Shown: positions 6,177-10,300 of the stretch, one piece after another
How the letters are laid out: each line of letters opens with the position of its first letter
How positions within the stretch are numbered: position 1 is the first letter of the stretch
Source of the DNA: Promethearchaeota archaeon CR_4
GTDB lineage: Archaea > Asgardarchaeota > Lokiarchaeia > Sigyniarchaeales > CR-4
DNA: 10,300 nucleotides
Direction: 5' to 3'
NCBI GenBank assembly: GCA_001940655.1
Contig: MBAA01000131.1
Location: 3,197-13,496 of the forward strand
Notes under the pieces: model-generated
Seen by the model: only the letters and a program-made list of their open reading frames with translations
What the model was told of the DNA's origin: nothing
The model's database searches: none
Made by a program: the position numbers and the translations under genes

Positions 6177-7337
6177 ATGGATTGGGTTTACCATTTTGCC
6201 TCAATTGGTGCCTTTTGCCAAATTTTCATTTCGTTTTATATCGCAGCGTTTTTATACAACCATTATCGCAAAAAAAACCTCCGGATTATTCTCCTTTGGT
6301 CTACTTCCTTCATCGTTTTTGGACTTGGAGTGCTGAGTATCCTCGCGGGGATTGTTTACCAGATGATTTTCAGCGCGGATGAAAATGTTTTGATGTTTTT
6401 TTATAGTTTTGGCATAATGTGTTTAATCTTGATGATTTTTTGTGCATCGATGGTCATAATCTACATCGAATATGGAGCAACGCAAGCACGATTCCCGCTA
6501 ACAGTAATTACAAGTGCATTAACTGGACTATTTATAGGAGCAATCCTCTCACCCTCAATGTTTTGGATTAAACCCTTTAGCGTCCCCCCACTATTATTTA
6601 TCTCTATCGAAATCCCTGGTTGGGTTATCGGAGGATTAGCTATACTCAATTTTGCAATAATTTATGCTATAGGATTTGGTCGTATGATAAGAGAAAATAA
6701 AGGTACAGGGTTGGAGAAAAAACTCAAAAAACTCCTATGGGGACTCCAGATAAATGTCATTGGATTCTTGGTTTGTCTAATATTGGGGATCCTGCCACCC
6801 CACATTCTCTTTTTTTATTTCATATATCCATATATCGGTTCTTTTGGATTATTGATCTTTCTTCGGGGATTAAAAGAAAATACCAAATACCTGATTTATT
6901 TGAAACAGAAGGTTTACAGACTCATCGTATTTCAACAGGGGGGGGAGGTACTTTACATCTATCGCTTCCGCCCTTGGCCAGCAAAAGAAGAATTGTACGT
7001 GGTATCTTCATTAACGGGGGTTAGTAACTTTTTGCAATCAACCTTAGGTTTGCATTCCGAGGGGAAATTTGATACGATTGAGGTGACCGACACAAAAATC
7101 ATCTGTGAATTCAAGGAACGTCTCGGTTTTGCGTTAATTGTCTCTCAGGATTCCCCAATCTTGCGGGATGCCCTTCGTCATATTGTGGAAAAATTTGCTA
7201 TTTCCAAGGTCTTTGCTAACCGGTTTAGTTTTACTTCGCCTGAATTTGAAAAATCAGTATTACCTATATTGAATACGATTGTCGAGGATATTTTTTTCTT
7301 TTATCCCGAGAAAGAATCGCTTGAAAAGATCGTCTGA
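6177..7337 (+). CDS. Seven-transmembrane protein with C-terminal longin-like domain
   Basis: The first half (386 residues in total) holds seven hydrophobic helices at about 7-27, 38-64, 72-99, 105-124, 142-167, 185-207 and 209-232, with basic loops such as YNHYRKKN. The second half (about 244-360) is soluble and runs strand-strand-helix-strand-strand-strand-helix-helix: VYRLIVFQQGGEVLYIYRF, then a helix near VSSLTGVSNFLQSTLG, then FDTIEV, KIICEFK, FALIVS and LRDALRHIVEKF. That order fits the longin/roadblock superfamily, longin better than roadblock. Known longin proteins (SR-alpha, Mon1-Ccz1, SNAREs) bind or regulate small GTPases. It follows the Rab-like GTPase gene, so it may dock or activate that GTPase at the membrane; this is inference. 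Starts GTG 6165 and ATG 6177 are both possible; I prefer ATG. Confidence 0.85.
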   Translation: MDWVYHFASIGAFCQIFISFYIAAFLYNHYRKKNLRIILLWSTSFIVFGLGVLSILAGIVYQMIFSADENVLMFFYSFGIMCLILMIFCASMVIIYIEYGATQARFPLTVITSALTGLFIGAILSPSMFWIKPFSVPPLLFISIEIPGWVIGGLAILNFAIIYAIGFGRMIRENKGTGLEKKLKKLLWGLQINVIGFLVCLILGILPPHILFFYFIYPYIGSFGLLIFLRGLKENTKYLIYLKQKVYRLIVFQQGGEVLYIYRFRPWPAKEELYVVSSLTGVSNFLQSTLGLHSEGKFDTIEVTDTKIICEFKERLGFALIVSQDSPILRDALRHIVEKFAISKVFANRFSFTSPEFEKSVLPILNTIVEDIFFFYPEKESLEKIV

Positions 7338-7360
7338 TCTATCAAAAAAATGTCACCTCT

Positions 7361-7382
7361 GTGGATTGTATGTGGATTGTAT
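7361..7382 (+). repeat. Perfect 11-bp tandem duplication at the nucleotidyltransferase start
   Basis: GTGGATTGTAT occurs twice in a row (7361-7371 and 7372-7382). The ATG at 7370 spans the junction of the two copies. Removing one copy would put the upstream ATG 7350 in frame, giving MSPLWIVSP instead of MWIVSP. Confidence 0.9.
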
Positions 7383-8440
7383 CTCCTATTGCAGGGGCGG
7401 GAAAGGGTCTCCAGCCCTTCACATTCTCCAAACCTAAAGCGTTCATAAAGATTGCAGGGAAAAGGATTATCGAACACGTAATGGAACGCTTGATGCGTAA
7501 CTTTCCTGCGGGTACGGACATATTATTCATCGTGGGACATAAGAAGAAACAGATTTCGGAATTCTTAGTGGAAAATTACTCCCACCATTTCAATGTCCAC
7601 TTCATCGAGCAGGAACCCATTGGTTATAGAGCGGATTTACCTATGTTCGCAGGTTTGGGACAAGCTATTTATCTTGCACGAAAATTTGTGAAAGAGGATA
7701 GTATGTTTGTAGTTTTAGCAGACCAGGTACCTGTCATGGATTATTCCAAGATATTGGGAGAATTTAATAAGGCGCAACCTAAAGTTGGTGGAGTCATAAA
7801 CGTTCAGAAGGTAAAGACACCTGAGCATTATGGAATCGTCCAAGTTGGAGAAAATAACAACATCAAGTGCCTCGTAGAAAAACCAACTAATTTCATTTCT
7901 GACTTAGCTATTCTTGGGGCTTATGTGTTTAATGCAAAAACAACTGCAAATATCTTTGAAAAGCTTGCGGACATTACCCGCGTGCCTTTACAAAATGGAA
8001 AGGAATACAGGTTTACAGACGCCATCCACAAAGTTGTACTGGAGGGAACATTAATCGAAGCGTATCTCTCCTCTGACGAAATCCTCGATTTCGACCACTT
8101 AGAGACACTACTCGAAGGAAATCGGCGCCTGCTCGAAATTAACCATACGGATACCGGCGAATCTAACGCTCAAATTGAAGAATCTATCATCATCCCCCCA
8201 GTACACATCGGAAAAAACGTGGTCATCAAGAGATCCAAGGTGGGTCCTAACTGTTCCATCGGAGACGATGTTACTTTAGAGGAGTGTGTCTTTTCTGACG
8301 CCGTGATCGGGGATGGAGCAGAATTGCGCCGGGTTATTTCCCAAGAATCGGTCATCGGGGATAATGTAGTAATAGACAACTTGTTGAAAGATAATATTAT
8401 GATCGGCGATGATTCTTCGGTTTCAGAAATGAACCATTAA
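7370..8440 (+). CDS. Sugar-1-phosphate nucleotidyltransferase with left-handed beta-helix domain
   Basis: Residues 1-240 form a nucleotidyltransferase Rossmann-like domain that joins a sugar 1-phosphate to an NTP. Visible motifs are the P-loop-like PIAGAGKGLQPFT (6-18), SKPK (20-23), the ADQ metal site with D118, E170-KP, and F215-TD217. From about residue 265 hexapeptide repeats (VHIGKNVVI, SIGDDVTL, SVIGDNVVI) build a left-handed beta-helix, as in RmlA-like and GlmU-like proteins of archaea. The sugar and nucleotide cannot be read from sequence. The arginine of the usual GxGTRL signature is replaced by G13. Start ATG 7370 or GTG 7361; an 11-bp duplication lies here. It follows the 7TM gene by about 32 bases, probably in the same transcript, and its stop overlaps that of the convergent CxC gene. 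Confidence 0.88.
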   Translation: MWIVSPIAGAGKGLQPFTFSKPKAFIKIAGKRIIEHVMERLMRNFPAGTDILFIVGHKKKQISEFLVENYSHHFNVHFIEQEPIGYRADLPMFAGLGQAIYLARKFVKEDSMFVVLADQVPVMDYSKILGEFNKAQPKVGGVINVQKVKTPEHYGIVQVGENNNIKCLVEKPTNFISDLAILGAYVFNAKTTANIFEKLADITRVPLQNGKEYRFTDAIHKVVLEGTLIEAYLSSDEILDFDHLETLLEGNRRLLEINHTDTGESNAQIEESIIIPPVHIGKNVVIKRSKVGPNCSIGDDVTLEECVFSDAVIGDGAELRRVISQESVIGDNVVIDNLLKDNIMIGDDSSVSEMNH

Positions 8441-8712
8441 TGGAATCCAAAAATTTTTCTTAGATATGTTTCTAATTCGGTGGCACGAGTAAATTTCTCA
8501 CCACCATTCACGACAACTGTATTTTGGAAGATCTCGTATTTATCAGCCTCTGGACTGGCGCCATTTTTGACTTGAAAAGTAATGCAATGTTTGTAAGGGT
8601 GAAGGACTGCGAAAATTTGATCTAAGAATTGTTGATACACGCATGCACACGTGCTAAGGGGGACGAAAATCTCCAGGTGAATTTTCGCAGGACTTACTTG
8701 AGCGTCTGTCAT
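8437..8712 (-). CDS. Thioredoxin-fold small protein with CxC motif
   Basis: This 91-residue protein begins with strand LEIFVP followed by S-T-C22-A-C24 at the start of a helix (VYQQFLDQIF), a strand ITFQVKN, then NTVVVNGGEKF and a final helix (LETYLRKIF). The order and the NTVVVNG strand match small thioredoxin/glutaredoxin-fold proteins; a CxC pair replaces the usual CxxC. It could be a disulfide carrier or metal-binding protein. No cis-Pro is evident before the third strand, so redox activity is not certain. ATG 8712 has a good ribosome binding site, GGAG nine bases upstream (8722-8725). It lies 37 bases after the hydrolase gene on the same strand and is probably co-transcribed. Its stop shares the TTAA with the nucleotidyltransferase stop. 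Confidence 0.7.
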   Translation of the reverse strand: MTDAQVSPAKIHLEIFVPLSTCACVYQQFLDQIFAVLHPYKHCITFQVKNGASPEADKYEIFQNTVVVNGGEKFTRATELETYLRKIFGFH

Positions 8713-8721
8713 TTCTTAGAT

Positions 8722-8725
8722 CTCC
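8722..8725 (-). promoter_or_regulatory. Ribosome binding site of the CxC thioredoxin-fold gene
   Basis: GGAG (in GGAGATC on the minus strand) nine bases before ATG 8712 fits the archaeal anti-Shine-Dalgarno sequence. A leader with a binding site is expected here because the gene is internal to a two-gene unit. Confidence 0.55.
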
Positions 8726-8749
8726 AAGATCTTGTCAGAGTGAGAGAAA

Positions 8750-9403
8750 TTAAATACATAGGAATCTCCGAATCACCAACCAGATTTCGTCTAAAAGGTT
8801 GAGGAGTTGGTGGTCTGAGTCGAGAACCCGTAAATTCACATTGATCCGCCCTTGTGCATATTCCTGACTCCAGGATAGAGGAACTACTTCATCGTGCGCG
8901 CCATGTAAAATAAGGATCGGACAAGAGATGGGTTGCTGATAAAAATCTGGAGGGGGATTGAGAATGAGATCTTCCACAAAGCTATATGCGAGGGGTATTT
9001 CTTTGTTAAAACGGTAATGAAATACAGGTAGTTTGCCCCTGGTTTGCCAAACTTTCAAGTCAGTTTTGAATATATTTGTCACGTCTTCACGAGACCAGCG
9101 GATGGCAGGAGCTAGAAGAATCAATTTTTGGACACGTTTTGGGGCGATACTAGCAAGCCAAATCGCAAGTAAACCCCCAAAACTGGATCCCATCACGACC
9201 AAGTCCTGAAAATCGCAATTTTCAATGATAGTCATAAGATCCTTGACCAATCTTGAGGTTAGCATACGTGTGAAATCCCCTTCCTTGGGAATGAGGTCGG
9301 GTACCAGCATTGCTATACCAAGATCGTTAAAATGCTGCTGGAAAAAGTGTGCTTTGGTCGAATCAGGCCCGCTGGCGAATCCGTGGAGGTAGAGGACGTT
9401 CAT
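8750..9403 (-). CDS. Alpha/beta hydrolase, YqiA/UPF0227-like
   Basis: The 217-residue protein opens with LYLHGFASGPDSTKA, typical of the YqiA-like group of small alpha/beta hydrolases. The catalytic triad is visible: nucleophile S74 in G72-SSFGG77, acid D170 in LHGAHDEVVP, and H197 in DSDHQL. H7-G8 supplies the oxyanion region. Relatives are esterases that act on short acyl or thioester substrates; the physiological substrate here is unknown. There is no signal peptide. ATG 9403 lies about 22 bases after a TATA-like element, suggesting a leaderless message. The gene is the first of a pair with the CxC thioredoxin-fold gene. Confidence 0.87.
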   Translation of the reverse strand: MNVLYLHGFASGPDSTKAHFFQQHFNDLGIAMLVPDLIPKEGDFTRMLTSRLVKDLMTIIENCDFQDLVVMGSSFGGLLAIWLASIAPKRVQKLILLAPAIRWSREDVTNIFKTDLKVWQTRGKLPVFHYRFNKEIPLAYSFVEDLILNPPPDFYQQPISCPILILHGAHDEVVPLSWSQEYAQGRINVNLRVLDSDHQLLNLLDEIWLVIRRFLCI

Positions 9404-9420
9404 TCTAATACACTCGTTTC

Positions 9421-9430
9421 ATATATTAGA
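9421..9430 (-). promoter_or_regulatory. TATA-like element for the hydrolase gene
   Basis: The minus strand reads TCTAATATAT, centred about 22 bases before ATG 9403. The gap 9404-9530 holds this element and the thioredoxin upstream region; I see no gene in it. Confidence 0.45.
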
Positions 9431-9530
9431 TTTCTAGATTTATCTCTTGCTTAATAGGTGCAATTAAAAATTCTGCCCCCTACATCAAATTAGTAGAATA
9501 TGAGATGCTTCTATCAAGGGATGATGTAAG

Positions 9531-9875
9531 ATTACAAACACGATCTTCCATTTAGAGAGCGCGGAACAATTTCGGGATATTGTGAAGAATGCTGGACCAA
9601 CGCCGGTCATTTGTGATTTCTGGGCGTCTTGGTGCGGGCCCTGTCAAAGAATCGCCCCCACCTTTGAGGCGCTCGCGGGCGAGTTTGACGGGAGAGTGAA
9701 ATTCGCGAAAGTGAATGCAGATAAAGCACTTCCTATTTTACAGGAATATGCCGTGCGGTCAATTCCCACCTTCATCGTATTCAAGAACGGGGAAGAGGTG
9801 GATCGCAAAACGGGGGCGTGCGATAAGGGTACTTTAACCGGTTTCTTGAAGGAATGTATAGAAGGAGAAAAATAG
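9531..9875 (+). CDS. trxA: Thioredoxin with unusual start
   Basis: The protein has the complete thioredoxin active site W34-CGPC38 and the cis-proline P79 in RSIPTF, and it reduces disulfides in cytosolic proteins. Canonical starts give only GTG 9582 (97 residues), but the frame upstream encodes TIFHLESAEQFRDIVKNAG, which matches the first strand and helix of thioredoxins. The first in-frame stop above it is TGA 9522, and no ATG, GTG or TTG lies between. ATT 9531, preceded by AAGGGATGAT (9516-9525) as a possible ribosome binding site, is my best start (114 residues). Alternatively T9527 is an extra base: without it, ATG 9521 reads straight through as MMKITNTIFHLES. The downstream T-run ends the unit. 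Confidence 0.88.
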   Translation: MTNTIFHLESAEQFRDIVKNAGPTPVICDFWASWCGPCQRIAPTFEALAGEFDGRVKFAKVNADKALPILQEYAVRSIPTFIVFKNGEEVDRKTGACDKGTLTGFLKECIEGEK

Positions 9876-9876
9876 A

Positions 9877-9885
9877 TTCTTTTTT
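9877..9885 (+). terminator. T-rich terminator after thioredoxin
   Basis: TTCTTTTTT begins two bases after the thioredoxin stop. Runs of T on the coding strand are the usual archaeal termination signal. No stem-loop precedes it. Confidence 0.45.
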
Positions 9886-9923
9886 ACTTAAACATTGAAA
9901 AGATTGAGGGGAGCACCGAAGGG

Positions 9924-10300
9924 TTATTTTCGGAAATTTTTCACGATAGATATCCCAAACTCCACAGAAATCACTATAGTTGTGACAAGAAGGATGTAAA
10001 ACGCGAAAGGCACTTGGTAAAAAGGAATTACTAGGGGCACGAGTACATTTCCGAGGCTGAGTGCAACGCCCGTGAGTCCACTACCGAGTAGGAGCAAAAC
10101 GCCATAGATGAAATAAGCCTGGTGGAGTACACCAAAGAGCGGTTTTTTGTTCCGTTCGTAAAAAATCGCGATAGCCGAACCTATGGCAATGAGTAAATTT
10201 CCACCTAATACGATATATGTCTCTGGCGCGCCCCAATTGTCGCCCAAGCATAGAAAAACCGACACGATTCCTCCAAGAATGAAGGTTGCCGCGGTCCATC
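9924..10300 (-). CDS. Four-helix membrane protein of unknown function, partial at right edge
   Basis: The frame is open to the right edge. GTG 10265 could serve as a start, but the codons before it (WTAATFILGGIVSVFLCLG) form a continuous hydrophobic helix, so the gene almost certainly begins outside the window. Visible membrane segments are about ATFILGGIVSVFLCLG, YIVLGGNLLIAIGSAIAIFY, HQAYFIYGVLLLLGSGLTGVAL and FAFYILLVTTIVISVEFGI, with a short basic tail KNFRK. No family is recognised; the protein resembles small integral membrane proteins with no catalytic motif. It converges with thioredoxin, with 48 bases between the stops. Confidence 0.72.
   Translation of the reverse strand, partial: WTAATFILGGIVSVFLCLGDNWGAPETYIVLGGNLLIAIGSAIAIFYERNKKPLFGVLHQAYFIYGVLLLLGSGLTGVALSLGNVLVPLVIPFYQVPFAFYILLVTTIVISVEFGISIVKNFRK

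Noticed and set aside
6716..6733. Tandem AAAAAACTC repeat
   Set aside because: It encodes the in-frame KKLKKL of a basic loop in the 7TM protein; no further significance is visible.

Overview
The window most likely comes from an Asgard archaeon. The evidence is a Rab-like small GTPase with all five G motifs, a seven-helix membrane protein that ends in a longin-like domain next to it, a long leucine-rich-repeat STAND ATPase, and archaeal-style promoters. Several of these promoters are TATA boxes about 20-30 bases from the start codon, which implies short or absent leaders. The assignment rests on gene content, not on a marker gene. No tRNA, rRNA, CRISPR array or insertion sequence is visible, and genes fill nearly all of the sequence.

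Left part (1-2654, minus strand): one long reading frame that runs off the left edge. It encodes an N-terminal zinc ribbon, a STAND-type P-loop ATPase and about sixteen 23-residue leucine-rich repeats, an architecture like that of NOD-like immune receptors. Its promoter region faces a YfcE/Vps29-like phosphodiesterase (2703-3203, plus).

Middle left (3205-5399, minus): four genes read leftward: a CBS-pair protein, a small cysteine-containing orphan, a protein with an ACT-like C-terminal half, and an all-helical protein of unknown function. The first three each have their own TATA-like element; the fourth has one plus a likely ribosome binding site.

Middle right (5622-8440, plus): a Rab-like GTPase, the 7TM-longin protein and a sugar-phosphate nucleotidyltransferase with a left-handed beta-helix tail. 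The gaps are short, so these may form one transcription unit, with an extra TATA box before the 7TM gene. Longin folds are known to dock small GTPases, so the first two proteins are plausible partners at a membrane.

Right part (8437-10300): a minus-strand pair, alpha/beta hydrolase then a CxC thioredoxin-fold protein, whose last codon overlaps the end of the nucleotidyltransferase. After it come a plus-strand thioredoxin with an unusual start and a minus-strand four-helix membrane protein cut by the right edge.

The points most worth following are the GTPase/7TM-longin pair, the zinc-ribbon STAND-LRR receptor, an 11-bp tandem duplication that rewrote the nucleotidyltransferase start, and the missing start codon of thioredoxin.
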